64,000 nucleotides of DNA. Source: G963692885 sp964658655. GTDB taxonomy: Bacteria; Acidobacteriota; Terriglobia; Terriglobales; Acidobacteriaceae. Shown piece by piece: positions 1 through 10,700 of this stretch (positions within the stretch are counted from its first letter, which is position 1; the number at the start of each line of letters is the position of its first letter). Location: NCBI GenBank assembly GCA_964658655.1, contig CAZZZL010000003.1, positions 62,001-126,000 on the forward strand, read 5' to 3'. The notes below the pieces were generated by a model, which had not been told where the DNA came from, did not search any database, and was given only the letters and a program-made list of their open reading frames with translations. The position numbers and the translations under genes were made by a program.

Positions 1-338
1 TCCGCAATCTCTCTGGAGATTCCGAATTGGTTAGGGTTGCCGATGCGCCTAAACGGAATGTGATTGATCTCGCAAAGACCAGCGATCGATGCAGATTGGT
101 GTCCAGGTAAGTGCGATTCGAGACGAGCGCGCAACTGCAATGACAAAAGCTTCACGAAGCCGTGCAACTGGTATAGGCGCAGGAGTTCGGCGGCCAGTCT
201 CAGTCGCTTGCGTGAGCCCATAGAGCGGCAGGCCCACACCCCGCAAACATCGATATTTACAGAAGCCTCTGCGAAGAAGCTTTCGAAGAACGGTTGAATG
301 TAAAGTGGGTCGTCTTGAGTGAGAAAAAGTATGCGCAT
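1..338 (-). CDS. Formyltransferase-like protein, N-terminal part (runs off left edge)
   Basis: Only the first 112 codons are in the window. The protein begins MRILFLTQDDPLYIQPFFES and later reads HIPFRRIGNPN. This is the usual start of formyltransferase-fold proteins: a beta strand, a loop, then a short strand before an NPN-like turn. The ATG at 338 lies 2 nt after the TAG of the GT2 gene at 341-1516, so it belongs to the EPS operon and is its last visible gene. In such clusters formyltransferase-like enzymes N-formylate amino sugars. That role is inferred from fold and context, because the catalytic Asn-His-Asp region falls outside the window. A methionyl-tRNA formyltransferase is unlikely in this position. 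Confidence 0.6.
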   Translation of the reverse strand, partial: MRILFLTQDDPLYIQPFFESFFAEASVNIDVCGVWACRSMGSRKRLRLAAELLRLYQLHGFVKLLSLQLRARLESHLPGHQSASIAGLCEINHIPFRRIGNPNQFGISREIA

Positions 339-340
339 GC

Positions 341-1516
341 CTATCTCCTAACCGGTTGCCAGACACTAAAACTATGACCCTGTAGAAGCTGGAATAAACT
401 GACCAGGCTGGCAGCGCAGATGGTGCAAATATAGAGTGGGAGGGTTAGCAACCTGGGCCAACGTTTCGATGGAAGCAACGCTCCCATTGCCGCTATGAGA
501 TAGAAGGCCACCTGTAAGACGATCAATACCTGAAAATAGGATGAATCGAGCAATAAGAGATTTCCTAGAAACATCGCGATGCAGAAGAAGGGTGTGAACC
601 AACGCAACACTTTGTGCGACCACAACTGCAGCGCGATCCACGGATAAAGCCAGGGAGCGAGCAGCGCCGAGACGCTCATCAGGCCATGCATCCCGCGTGT
701 AATGACCCGCACACGCATGCGAAACTCTTCTACCGTTGTCCCGGTGGTTTCTTCCCAGGCCTGGGCACGAGGCTCAAATGCCACTGTATAGCCCTGCAAC
801 AGGATGTGAAGAGGTTGCACAAGATCACTGATGATGCGAGCAGGGAGTGAAGTATAAAGGTTGCGTCTTACCGAATAGATACAACCACAGCAGCCGGAAA
901 TTGTCCGGATCCGGGATTGCATGGTCTTGAGATGATTCTCGAAATTCCAGAATCCGGAGGTCCCGCTTGCGGTAGGAGAAGAAAGGGTCGGATCATAATA
1001 GCGATAGCAGCCACTAACGGCACCAATGCGAAGATCGCGATATCTTCCCGCTATGAATTGCAGTGCGTCCGATTGATAATGCGTAGTCGCATCAGAGAAG
1101 ACCAAGATTTCATGAGTGGCGAACTTCACAGCCTCGTTTTGCGCATTGGTCTTGCCAGCCCGACATGGAATAGGAACTAATAGCACGCCGCGGTTGGAAA
1201 ACTCCATCACCGCTTCGTCTGTACCGTCGTTGGATCCGTCAGAGGCAACAATGATCTCCAATCGCTCCGGCGGATAGTCAAGAGCCAGCGTCTCCTCGAT
1301 TTTCTTACGAATAACAGCTTTCTCATTGTGTGCCGCGATGATCAGGGAGATACCGAGGTCGGTTGAAGGAAGAGATGCCTTCACAGGTCGGGTGGCTGCA
1401 AACAGGGTAATGACGGCCGGATAAGCACAATAAACGTAAATTAAAAAGCCAAGGCCGCTGAAAAACAACCCGAGCCCTAGATGGCATACGCTGAAGCCGA
1501 GGATGAACGCGAACAT
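341..1516 (-). CDS. Family 2 glycosyltransferase (processive-type, membrane)
   Basis: This is a membrane-anchored GT-A enzyme that should transfer a sugar from a nucleotide sugar during EPS repeat-unit assembly. The N-terminus has a hydrophobic segment (about residues 1-40). The GT2 core follows with LIIAAHNE, VASDGSNDGT (nucleotide binding) and VFSDATT (the DxD position). A later RTISGCCGCIYSVRR stretch and a RVRVITRG segment stand where the Q/RxxRW motif of processive GT2 enzymes lies. The C-terminus has three or four membrane helices. I chose ATG 1516 because GGAG lies about 8 nt upstream. An ATG at 1570 is in frame but has no ribosome site. The formyltransferase-like gene follows after 2 nt. 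A sigma-54-like element lies upstream at 1648-1663. Confidence 0.88.
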   Translation of the reverse strand: MFAFILGFSVCHLGLGLFFSGLGFLIYVYCAYPAVITLFAATRPVKASLPSTDLGISLIIAAHNEKAVIRKKIEETLALDYPPERLEIIVASDGSNDGTDEAVMEFSNRGVLLVPIPCRAGKTNAQNEAVKFATHEILVFSDATTHYQSDALQFIAGRYRDLRIGAVSGCYRYYDPTLSSPTASGTSGFWNFENHLKTMQSRIRTISGCCGCIYSVRRNLYTSLPARIISDLVQPLHILLQGYTVAFEPRAQAWEETTGTTVEEFRMRVRVITRGMHGLMSVSALLAPWLYPWIALQLWSHKVLRWFTPFFCIAMFLGNLLLLDSSYFQVLIVLQVAFYLIAAMGALLPSKRWPRLLTLPLYICTICAASLVSLFQLLQGHSFSVWQPVRR

Positions 1517-1647
1517 CAGGAATTCTCCAAAGTGTGCAGAACTTTGCGTACAGGTGACGACTTCGAACATGGCCGAATTTGTAAGGTGAAGGAATGCGAG
1601 AATTTAGATAGGAAGTCCATAACTTTCGAAATATGCAACCCACCTAC

Positions 1648-1663
1648 TGCATTTCGTTAGCCA
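1648..1663 (-). promoter_or_regulatory. Sigma-54-like -24/-12 element upstream of the GT2 gene
   Basis: The minus strand reads TGGCTA-N5-ATGCA with the 12-nt GG-to-GC spacing of RpoN promoters. It lies in the 116-bp gap between the polymerase and GT2 genes. It shares the ATGC form of the -12 box with the other EPS-cluster elements at 16661, 24384 and 24584. On its own it is a modest match. Confidence 0.4.
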
Positions 1664-1686
1664 CTAAAGAGCGAGCGGTACGAGAA

Positions 1687-3069
1687 TCAGACTGGGAGAA
1701 ATCTGGAATCAGTGCCTGCCAGCTGTCCAACTTCAAGCGGGCTAAGTGCGGATGATGTCTGCTGGATCTCTTCGGTGGCGGTGATCAGGCGAGCGCGACA
1801 TACAAGCGCAAGCCCTGCCCACATATAAGCTGTCACCTGCTGGAACATCCAACGATCTCCAAAGAAATTGACCGCGGCAACACAGCAGATCATGGCCCCA
1901 AATCCCAGCGCCAAGCCCTTGAAGAACAGATCATCTGTTTCGCGCATGAGTGAAATGGACTCAGCCAGCATCTTCCAGAGCAGCATGACAAAAAGCACCA
2001 GTCCGACTAGCCCTGTTTCTACTGTTACTTTCATGTAGTAGTTATGTGTGTCGGTGTAGTCCTCCGAGCGTCCGAGTAATTTGTAGGTGTTGAAGCCGGT
2101 GCCGAGCAGCGGATTCTTTGGAATGATTGTCAGAGCATCCTGCCACAATTGCACGCGCTCTCCGGAAGAGGAATCGACCTGCCCGTCTTCGTACGTCATA
2201 GTGACGCGTTCGCGCACTGCATTAGGAACGAGAGTCTGCCAGGACAGGAGGATGACGGCGAGAACGACGAGATATTTGCGTTCGCGTGCGACTCCCAGGA
2301 ACAGCAGACCCGCAAGTAAACCTATGTAGCCACCGCGTGAGAAAGAAAACATCAGGCAATACGCGCAGAGTCCGATTGAAACAACAGTCAGAAGTTTAAG
2401 GCGAAGACCACGCAGGGAAGACAACATACCCAAAAGAAGGAGAAGAAACTGGGCCTCAAAAGCAGCCAGGCCATTCTCGCCCGCATAACCCAGGGCGCCG
2501 GCGTACCGGAGGTTATAGGAGAAATGACTGAAGTCACGCTCGGAGACAGTGTGATAAAATCCCAAGTTGGCCCGCAGGACCGAAAGCATCATAAGACAGA
2601 GGAGGACCTTCATTTCCCGTTTTGTTTTGATGACCGCGCATACGACGAGAAAGAAGAGAAACATCTCCGCGTAGTTTTTCCAGTCTGCAAAACGAGGATT
2701 GGATGGCATCAATGGCATCGGAAGGTTCAGCATGAAAGAACCGAGCCATAGTGAGACGTAACTAAAGATACTAAGTCCGAGAAGATAAGTGTTAAGTCGT
2801 GTTCGAGGAGGGAAAGAGCCTGGTTCTCGAAGATACAAGCCCACGATCGTGCTGATAAGTAAAAGATCTACAAACTTGTCCCCAAAGGGAAGTTCCTGTA
2901 ACTGATAGCGAAGAGTCTGTAAGGGCATGAGCGGGACAAGAAGATAGACACCTGTAATTGGTTTCCACAGAATAGCGGTAGCTGCGATGATATACATCAG
3001 GACGTAAAGAAGCGCTGCGGTGGTACCGCCACCGGATGACTGGAACAGAAAAGTGGCTATCATGTTCAT
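1687..3069 (-). CDS. O-antigen ligase/polymerase family membrane protein (Wzy/WaaL-like)
   Basis: A 460-aa polytopic inner-membrane protein with about 10-12 hydrophobic segments. It carries the Wzy_C (O-antigen ligase) signature: FSFSRGGYIGLLAGLLF in the middle, then a large periplasmic loop with LLGTGFNTYKLLG and TDTHNYYMKVTVETG. The loop His and Glu are the conserved ligase/polymerase positions. It should polymerise lipid-linked repeat units on the periplasmic face or ligate the glycan. ATG 3069 is the start because it forms an ATGA overlap with the stop of the upstream GT4 gene. The open frame extends upstream to 3168, but that stretch only shadows the GT4 gene. The Wzx flippase, Wzz-like protein and OPX protein nearby indicate a Wzx/Wzy-dependent pathway. 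Confidence 0.88.
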   Translation of the reverse strand: MNMIATFLFQSSGGGTTAALLYVLMYIIAATAILWKPITGVYLLVPLMPLQTLRYQLQELPFGDKFVDLLLISTIVGLYLREPGSFPPRTRLNTYLLGLSIFSYVSLWLGSFMLNLPMPLMPSNPRFADWKNYAEMFLFFLVVCAVIKTKREMKVLLCLMMLSVLRANLGFYHTVSERDFSHFSYNLRYAGALGYAGENGLAAFEAQFLLLLLGMLSSLRGLRLKLLTVVSIGLCAYCLMFSFSRGGYIGLLAGLLFLGVARERKYLVVLAVILLSWQTLVPNAVRERVTMTYEDGQVDSSSGERVQLWQDALTIIPKNPLLGTGFNTYKLLGRSEDYTDTHNYYMKVTVETGLVGLVLFVMLLWKMLAESISLMRETDDLFFKGLALGFGAMICCVAAVNFFGDRWMFQQVTAYMWAGLALVCRARLITATEEIQQTSSALSPLEVGQLAGTDSRFLPV

Positions 3070-4295
3070 GCGTCCGAACTGAGTGCACGTGCATTGCCAA
3101 CTCGCGGCGTTTCGACGGCGGCCATGTTCTGCGTAATCTCGTGGAGCGCTTCCGCGCGAGCACTCCACCTGAAATCCTTTCGTGCTCGCGCCGCCCCGGC
3201 TCTGCCCATAGCTTCAGCAAGCGTTGGATTGCGCATCAGTCTCAGAAGAGTTTCTCCTAATTCGTCGCTATTCGACGCGTCACATAGGAGCCCTGTATAA
3301 CCGTTGATCACTGCCGCAGAGGTGCCGCCGGCCAGGCCGCCGACGACAGGGCGACCGCAGGCATTGGCTTCGATAAAGACCATGCCGAATGACTCTATGT
3401 CGCCACCAGGATCTTCCTGATTCGGCAGAACAAAGATATCGGAGGCTCGGTAATAATCGCCCAGTTTGTCGTGCGGAATATCTCCAAGGAAAGATACATG
3501 GTGAGCCACTCCCAACTTGTCGGTAAGCGATGCAAGAGATTGGCGCTCGGGGCCATCGCCGGCGATTGCATAGTGAAGGTGTGGATATTGCGCGATCAAA
3601 CGAGGGAGCGCACGCAGCAGAACGGCATGGCCTTTGCGCCTTACCAGCCTCGCAGCGGTAAAGAGAAGCGGACCGCTCGATCCTCGTAGCAGGTTTTCGC
3701 GTACTTCGGACGGGTGGTCTAATTCGAAGAAGTGGGCGAAGTCAACGCCGGGAAGGATCAGGTGGCACTTATCATTAGATCCAAGAATGCGTCTCAAATG
3801 GTCTAGAGCAAACGGGTTGGCGGCCACCAGAACACTGGCATGTCGATAGATAGCATTTCGCAGATGCGGCTGGTATCTTCGTCGGTCTGTCTGGCTGATC
3901 TCGTCACCATGTACAAATACGAGATAGGGACGACCTGTTAGACGATGTAAGCTGTAGGCGGCAAGAGATTGCGGAGCAAGGTCGCCGCAGTGAAGAACAT
4001 CCGGACGGAGCTTCGCGAGCGTGAGTGCAAGTTTCGCAGTGTAGGTGGCACAGGCGGGCAATCGCTTGAGTTTCCAATCCGGAAGGGGATAGCCACTACG
4101 ATGAATCCGCATAGATGCGCAGCCGTAAATCTTGTCGAATTCCTGATCGCGGGCAGTGTGAGTTGTGAGTACGTTGACTTCATGACCTAAGTCAGCGGCC
4201 AGTCGACTGTAGAGGTTGTGGTAGTAAACGCGAGATCCCCCTGACCAGGGCATGTAAGCGTCGGCGGCCATCGCAATTCTGGCATTTCTGGTCAT
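3066..4295 (-). CDS. Family 4 glycosyltransferase (GT-B fold)
   Basis: A 409-aa retaining glycosyltransferase. The N-terminal domain contains the glycine-rich PWSGGSRVYYHNL acceptor-side motif. The C-terminal domain starts near residue 210 with LLFTAARLVRRKGH and has AIAGDGPER. It ends with the EX7E motif in IESFGMVFIEANACGRPVV, which binds the nucleotide-sugar donor. It has no membrane helix, so it probably acts at the cytoplasmic face of the inner membrane. Four-nucleotide overlaps join it to the flippase gene upstream and the Wzy-like gene downstream, so it is translationally coupled within the EPS operon. Donor and linkage cannot be read from the sequence. Confidence 0.92.
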   Translation of the reverse strand: MTRNARIAMAADAYMPWSGGSRVYYHNLYSRLAADLGHEVNVLTTHTARDQEFDKIYGCASMRIHRSGYPLPDWKLKRLPACATYTAKLALTLAKLRPDVLHCGDLAPQSLAAYSLHRLTGRPYLVFVHGDEISQTDRRRYQPHLRNAIYRHASVLVAANPFALDHLRRILGSNDKCHLILPGVDFAHFFELDHPSEVRENLLRGSSGPLLFTAARLVRRKGHAVLLRALPRLIAQYPHLHYAIAGDGPERQSLASLTDKLGVAHHVSFLGDIPHDKLGDYYRASDIFVLPNQEDPGGDIESFGMVFIEANACGRPVVGGLAGGTSAAVINGYTGLLCDASNSDELGETLLRLMRNPTLAEAMGRAGAARARKDFRWSARAEALHEITQNMAAVETPRVGNARALSSDA

Positions 4296-5836
4296 AAGGC
4301 TTCACGCCCTGCTGCAATCACGTTGACGGCATCCTGGGCTGCGTCATGGGTCGATCCGTAGTCTGTCCCTGTGTGTAGCCGACTGCGTATGGCGGTCCGC
4401 CAATCAGATCGAGCGGCGCAAAGAATCCCGAGATAGGCGAGGGTCGGCAAAAACATTTTGCAAATCAGGTCGGCAGGGAGCCACGGCACGTGCAGCATTC
4501 GAAAGGTGAGATAGGAGAGGCCCGCCGCGCAAGTGCTGATTGCCATACGACCCATCGGGATAGCGATCGCGAGATACCTGCGTGAAACAATCGCAAGTGA
4601 GACGACCATTGCCAGGTAACTAAGAAGGGTTGCGACAGCTGAACCCATTATGCCGGTAGTAGGAATTAACACTATATTTAAACCTACGTTAAGCAATAAA
4701 CATAAGACGGTGATCGCGGAGAGCACCATCGATTTTCGATAGATGATCAGCGGCGCATTGAAGAAAATGTGCAGAGCGTAGATAAGAAGCCCAGCGACAA
4801 GAACAGGTAGAAGCCGATGAGCGGCGGAAAATTTGCTCGATGCAAGTAAAGAGATAAGATCCTCAGAACAAAGCAGCGTTACCATAAGTACGGCACACGC
4901 CAAAGCGTAGAACGCGTCAAAAGCCTGGGAAAGAAACCGCGTGGTTGCTTCCGCACCATCCTCCAGCCAAACCTTCATATAGGCTGGCATCAGCGCCATG
5001 TTGACTGGCATCATCAATGCTTCCTCGGCATAAGTAGCGATGGAATATGCAGCTGAATAAAGGCCGACCTGGACCAGGTCCAGGTAGTGTGCGATAAGTA
5101 TGCGGTCACCTGAGTCTAGAAGGACGCTGGCAAGTTCATAGCCAATGAGCGGCGCCGAGAAAGTAAGAGCGCGTGTAGCTAGTCGCCAATCAAATGCCCG
5201 CAGAGATAAAAATCCCCTGCCTCTTAACCACACGATGAGAGCAATTAGAACTAATCCCTCTGCCATAAGCAGCGAGAATAAATAATATCCCAGACCACGA
5301 GAGTAAAATGTAAGTACCGCTACTGAGAGACCGACTCCACAGGCCCGGCCAAAAATCTCGCACGCGTTGAAGATTGCAGTTCGACCCTCGGAGCGAAGAA
5401 GACCGGAAACAACCGGCTGTACAGATCTAACCCACACCAATGCCAGAACGATGGGTGCAAGTAGTACGACGCCAGGCGGAAGGTGCGCTGAGAGAACATG
5501 AAGAACAGCCAGCGCGAAAAGACCGCTCAACCCGGACAGCAGGCATGACTCAAGCAATAGAGTGCTGCCGCAGATGGAGGCTCTAAGTGGGCCCTGGGAG
5601 GCCTGTTCAGGAAAGATGCGTGTCGCGGCATTTTGCATGCCGGCTTTACTGAGCACGCTCCAAAATAAGCTGAGCTTGAGGAGCAGGCTTAGTTCACCGT
5701 ATTGACTTACGGTTAGTAACCTGGTCAGCAGCGGGAATGAGACAAGTCCCAGAACCATAAGCGCGATGCGGCCGGCGAGGTAATGACCGGTTTGCTTCCA
5801 CAGTTTTGTGGACTTCGGCATGGGGATAGTTCTCAT
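4292..5836 (-). CDS. Oligosaccharide flippase (Wzx/MVF-like)
   Basis: A 514-aa integral membrane protein with about 14 hydrophobic helices. The start, YLAGRIALMVLGLVSFPLLT followed by RLLTVSQYGE, is characteristic of PST/Wzx flippases of the polysaccharide biosynthesis protein family. It should move undecaprenyl-linked repeat units across the inner membrane to the Wzy-like polymerase encoded two genes downstream. The ATG at 5836 is 2 nt after the stop of the DUF2079 gene. A second ATG at 5821 is possible. The stop overlaps the next start as ATGA. No obvious defects are seen. Confidence 0.9.
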   Translation of the reverse strand: MRTIPMPKSTKLWKQTGHYLAGRIALMVLGLVSFPLLTRLLTVSQYGELSLLLKLSLFWSVLSKAGMQNAATRIFPEQASQGPLRASICGSTLLLESCLLSGLSGLFALAVLHVLSAHLPPGVVLLAPIVLALVWVRSVQPVVSGLLRSEGRTAIFNACEIFGRACGVGLSVAVLTFYSRGLGYYLFSLLMAEGLVLIALIVWLRGRGFLSLRAFDWRLATRALTFSAPLIGYELASVLLDSGDRILIAHYLDLVQVGLYSAAYSIATYAEEALMMPVNMALMPAYMKVWLEDGAEATTRFLSQAFDAFYALACAVLMVTLLCSEDLISLLASSKFSAAHRLLPVLVAGLLIYALHIFFNAPLIIYRKSMVLSAITVLCLLLNVGLNIVLIPTTGIMGSAVATLLSYLAMVVSLAIVSRRYLAIAIPMGRMAISTCAAGLSYLTFRMLHVPWLPADLICKMFLPTLAYLGILCAARSDWRTAIRSRLHTGTDYGSTHDAAQDAVNVIAAGREAL

Positions 5837-5838
5837 AC

Positions 5839-7695
5839 TTATCTCGAAGGATTATCTGGCTGTAGTGAGACAGGAGGGTCTCCTACACGTTCATAGATCA
5901 GATAGTTGGCACTCTCGCTCAGCAGCCGATAGGTGGTCTGATCTGCCAGTTTCTGCTGCAAGGCCAACCATAAGTCCTCAACATGTGGCGAGACACCCAT
6001 GCGTGATGCATCGCGGTCTATGACTACGAACTGTGCATCAGGATGGTGGTACTGCAGAAGACGGGCAGACTGATAGACAAGATCCCGATTGGCAACGAGC
6101 GGCAGCATGTAGCGTGGTACAGCCACTGCAGCCAGGGGAGGCAGAGTATTCACTGTCGCTCTCGCTTCCTTCCCCCACGACGGGGCATGAAACCATGCAA
6201 GCTCATCCGGGCCGAAGCTTAGCACGCTGGTCAGGATGGAAGCCGCCAAGAGTAGAAAGCTGAAGGATGTCTGGGAGTAGTTGCCTAGACACTTTAAGCG
6301 AAAGCTTGATCGCCACGCGGGGCCGATGCATGGAAGAAGAAAGATTGCAGGAATGAGCGCATAGTGCCTGAAAACTATAGCGGCATCGCATCCACGGTCG
6401 CCTAGGATATTGATCGCAAGAAAGGGAGCACTTATGAGGGACAACGGCGAAAACAGTGGGAGGACGAGCGCGGAAGGAGAGAGCATCTCCTTCATGTAGC
6501 TCACCGTGTTGTGGGTAATGAGCAGGGACGGATGACGCGCCGCGTTGACGAGAATGTCCGCAGGTGTTGAACCAAGATATGCGAAGCAGCTCTGTACTGC
6601 CGAGGTTGCGCCATGAAGGAAATGTGGCATAACGAGATGCCATGAAATCCATGCCCAGGCCAGGCCCATTAGTCCTGGTGTAAGTACCCACCGTGAGCTT
6701 CGTTTCTGTATAGCGGCTACCAGAGCAAGGCCAAGCAGGGAAATGACGAGATCCTCCCGGACGAGGAGGCAGGCCATTAACATTACGCTGAAAGCAAGAA
6801 ATCGGAATTGCAGGTAGAAGAGCAACGTGAACAGCAAAGGAATCGCGATCAGACTGAGAGGCGCAAAGTCATAGAAGCTTTGAAAGAGAAAGGCAGGAGC
6901 AAACATGAACCCCGCGGTGAGAACCGCGGACGGGACTGGCTCGAACTGCAGTCGCAGGATTCTAAAGGTTGGAATTGCTGCGAGGGTGAGGAGCAGGTTG
7001 CGCGCGACGAAGAGTATTTCTGCGTGGGGCATGATGGCATAAACCATCGCGAGCAAAAACAGCACTGGCTGGTTATGGCCTGCGAAATCGCTGTATACCG
7101 GCTGGCTGTATAGCAGGTCATGATATTGATTCGCCCAGAAGAGATGTCCATGAATTCCGGAGTAAAGGCACTGCATGAAGTAGGCAACGTCCTGGCCGAC
7201 GTAGCCAAAGCAATGTAACTTCCAGATGGCGAGTGCGGTTCCAACTACGAAATAGATGGGTAATGAAATCGCAGCCCAAGAACGCATGCGGCCTTCGCGG
7301 ACAGCATTAAGTTTTACTCGTAAACGTGGCTCGAATGCTATCCAGAGAGTCACGGTAAGAGTCGGCGCTACCTGCTGCAGAAAAGGTCTACCGCTTCCTC
7401 CCAGATGCTCGGGCAGAAAGACGATAAGAAGGATAAGTCCGAGCCGCCTGCCGCGGTCATCAGCAGCATTATGTGCATGCCAAAGTACTCGCAAACCCAG
7501 GCTCACCAACAGAGTCGAAACCAAAAAAGCTGCTAAGCGCGGTTGGGAGAACTGCATCATTGCATGCAAATCTCCCAGCCACCACAGGAGCAATAAAAGC
7601 GCTCCTGCAATCTGCCATGCACGCCAGCCACGATCCTGTTTTAGATCGATGACCGGCTGCATGGAGCCCGTTGAATGCGAGGCCAGGGTGCTCAT
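5839..7695 (-). CDS. DUF2079 family polytopic membrane protein
   Basis: About 618 aa with ten or more predicted membrane helices. The DUF2079 signature is recognisable: GQDVAYFMQCLYSG, then SDFAGHNQPVLFLLAMVYA, then ARNLLLTLAAIPTFRIL. The family resembles the membrane half of GT-C glycosyltransferases, with an acidic residue in the first periplasmic loop, but its reaction is not established. Context suggests a role in EPS assembly or lipid-linked sugar transfer. I prefer ATG 7695, which has GAGGGAA upstream. A GTG at 7722 overlapping the previous stop (GTGA) is the alternative. The C-terminal soluble tail of about 130 residues is probably periplasmic. Confidence 0.82.
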   Translation of the reverse strand: MSTLASHSTGSMQPVIDLKQDRGWRAWQIAGALLLLLWWLGDLHAMMQFSQPRLAAFLVSTLLVSLGLRVLWHAHNAADDRGRRLGLILLIVFLPEHLGGSGRPFLQQVAPTLTVTLWIAFEPRLRVKLNAVREGRMRSWAAISLPIYFVVGTALAIWKLHCFGYVGQDVAYFMQCLYSGIHGHLFWANQYHDLLYSQPVYSDFAGHNQPVLFLLAMVYAIMPHAEILFVARNLLLTLAAIPTFRILRLQFEPVPSAVLTAGFMFAPAFLFQSFYDFAPLSLIAIPLLFTLLFYLQFRFLAFSVMLMACLLVREDLVISLLGLALVAAIQKRSSRWVLTPGLMGLAWAWISWHLVMPHFLHGATSAVQSCFAYLGSTPADILVNAARHPSLLITHNTVSYMKEMLSPSALVLPLFSPLSLISAPFLAINILGDRGCDAAIVFRHYALIPAIFLLPCIGPAWRSSFRLKCLGNYSQTSFSFLLLAASILTSVLSFGPDELAWFHAPSWGKEARATVNTLPPLAAVAVPRYMLPLVANRDLVYQSARLLQYHHPDAQFVVIDRDASRMGVSPHVEDLWLALQQKLADQTTYRLLSESANYLIYERVGDPPVSLQPDNPSR

Positions 7696-7718
7696 ACCTT
7701 CCCGTTCCCTCACACCCG

Positions 7719-10700
7719 TCACTGAATCACACTGACGTTGCTGAAGGAGACGACCTGGTTCGATACATCAAGTGCAATTGCGCCTGTAGTGTATGTTGTG
7801 TCAGTCGCTGTCAATACCTGAACATTGTCAACGAATGCCGTGAATGTCTTTCCCGAGATATCGATTCGTATGTGGTGTAGACCAGCCTTCAGGGTTACTC
7901 CTGTCTTCGAGGCAAGTGTGCTGTTGGACTGGTCAATATTCCATTGGGGTACCTTGTAGAGAATGACAGAACTGGATCCAGGATAGAGCCATAGCGCGTA
8001 CCCTGCACCTGTCGCGGTGTTTACTCTGAAACGGATCCCACCCGGATAGTTTGAGGCGGTGCCGAGGTTTACGTCAGCTTGCAGCGTATAGTTCGTCCAC
8101 GCAGTACTGCCTGCATATTGCTGGGTCGGCCCTCCACCGTTGTATTTATAAGTGTTAGAAACAATGCTCCAGTTAGATTGCAGTCCGAGGGTAGATGCTT
8201 TCCAGTTGCTATTATTTGCGAAGGTATCACTGAAAAGAAGGGAGCCGACACGCAGCGCTACGGGTACAGAAAGAGTTGTACCTGAAGCTGGTTTCAATGA
8301 CAGCGTATCTGTATACGAGCCCAGAGCAAGCCCACTGCTGGCTGCCCCGACTTGAAAGTTTGAAGGAGCTGTTCCGCTGGCGACAGAAGGCGTTAACCAG
8401 CTACTGGTATGTGAACTGGTCCAGTTGACGCCGGTGGTTGGAGTGCTGGTCAGATTCACTGTTTGGATAGGTGCGTTTGCGGTGGCAGCCCCTACAAAGG
8501 TAAGTGTTGCAGGCGTCAGGGCAAGAGACGCAGAGGACGCCGCCGATACAGTGAAAGTGACGGTGACGAGAATGGTCGGATTTTGTGCAGTCGAGACTGT
8601 ACTGGTGATGTGCCCCGTATAAGTGCCTGCGGCAAGTGTCGCTGGATTTGCCGTAACCTGGATGCTGCCCGGCGTCGTGCCCGACGTCGGTGTTGCAGTC
8701 AACCAGGCTGAGTCACTGCTGGTGGTGTAAGCAGCGTTCGATGGACTGGTTACGATGCTGATAGCTTGTGTCGGTGCTGCCGTTCCGCCTGTCGTCCCAG
8801 CGAAAGAAAGCGTAGTCGGGGAGACCGTCTGCTGAATCCCCTGGGTCGCGATCTGCACTGCTAACGACACAGGTACTGCAACACTGGTGTTAGTGGTACC
8901 GAAGGATGAAAGCTTGACATTGCCGGAGTAGTTGCCCGTGGTAAGAGTATTGCTGCTTACCGCGATACTGCTCGAGGCCGGTGTTGTGCCTGACGACGGT
9001 GTCGCGCTTAGCCAGCTGGTGGACGGTAACAAGGATACGACGGCCGCAGAGCTGTCACTCGTACTGATAGCAAGCGATTGTGCTGCCGGTGACGATCCTG
9101 CCGCGGTCGTGTAAGTAAGACTGGCAGGCGCGGCAGTAAGAGTAGCAGTATTGACATAGGAAGCAGTCACCTGGAAATTCCTAAAGCTGATAGGCCGATT
9201 AGATACATCTAAACCCACCCAACCTGATGTGAGTGTAGTGTCAGTTGCTGTCAGGACATTTGCCCCGTCGTAAGTAACAGTAATCTGGCTACCGTTAAGT
9301 GTGACAGCCAGAGTATGCCAGTTCGTGTCGAACGTTACCGGGGTGGATGTGCCGAGCACCTGAAGACCGCTGGCATCTACACTCCAGGCAGTTGTGCGTA
9401 GAAGCTTGACGACACCTTCTGTTGGATAGAGCCAGACTGCGTACGCTGCGCCTGTCGCCGGACTGATTCTTGCCCGCAGGCCTCCCGGATAATCGGCGAT
9501 ACTCGTTAACTGGAACGCAGTCTGCACAGTGTAGTTAGTCCAGTTCGCATTGCCTGCGTAGATTTGTGTGGCCCCGCCCCCATTATTTGAAAGGATGCCG
9601 TTACCCGAGGTCCAATCAGTAGCGAAACCCAAGGGTGAGTAGGCCCATCCATCGAGTGTGGTCGAAAGAAACGTAGGCTGCATCAGGAGCCCAACGATCG
9701 TGAGAGTAACAGGGACCGTCTGCGGAGAATTCGATGCGCCCGCAGAGGAAATTGAAATATTGCCAGTGTACGTACCCGGCGTCAGGCCAGCAATATTCGC
9801 TGAAACCGAGAGCGCGAATGGAGCAGAACCGCTTGATGCCGATAAGGCAAGCCAGGGCACGCTTGCACTCGCCGTCCAACTTAATGATCCTCCGCCAACA
9901 TTAGATATATTTATCTGCTGCGATGCCGGATTACTAGCCAGGTAGGTTCCATTGAACGCAAGCGATGCGGGCGATAGCCCGATGGACGGGGCTGCGATTG
10001 TAAAACTAACCGGGACCACCTGCGGCGTGTTCACCGCTCCCGCGCTGGCAACCGTGATGTTGCCGTTGTATGTGCCGGCGGATAATCCAGTTGGGTTGAC
10101 GGTGACGTTAAGAGTTCCTGGTGCAGTGCCGTTCGAAGGACTTACGCTCAGCCATGCCGAATCACTGGAAGTGGTATAAACCAGACTGCCACTACCACTG
10201 TTCGCGATCGTAATTTGTTGTGTCTGTTGTGGGCCAGTTGGCATGGAGGCAAAAGCAAGCTTGTTGGCGCTGAGCGATATACCCGTTGGTGCAGTGTTCG
10301 AAGTTGTGAAGGTGTATCCACCAGCAAAGCCGGGGATTTGTGTAAGTACGCCCTCGTTATCTCCGTAATAGGTGTAGAAATAGGTCGGGATATTATTTCC
10401 GTCCGCATCCTGCGCAGTACCCGTGAAATTTAGAGTCAGTGTAGATGGCGTTGCCTGCGCGGTTGTCAGGACCGACTTGGTTCGAGCACGCATGTAGTCG
10501 CCGAGATTCTCCATAAACAGATGGCGAACTCCGTGAGCATTAAGGAAGTTAGATATTCCTGTAATGGCAGCCTGCCTTTCCGGCTCAGTACTTTTTTCAT
10601 AGTTGCCGCCATCGTGGCTATATACCTGGGTGGGTGCCTGTCCTGACCAGAATCGCCACGCGTACTCCTCAAAGTTATCGACGCTGTAGGCAACAGAGTA

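Noticed and set aside
3069..3168. N-terminal extension of the Wzy-like protein
   Set aside because: It shadows the 3' end of the GT4 gene. The ATGA junction fixes the start at 3069.
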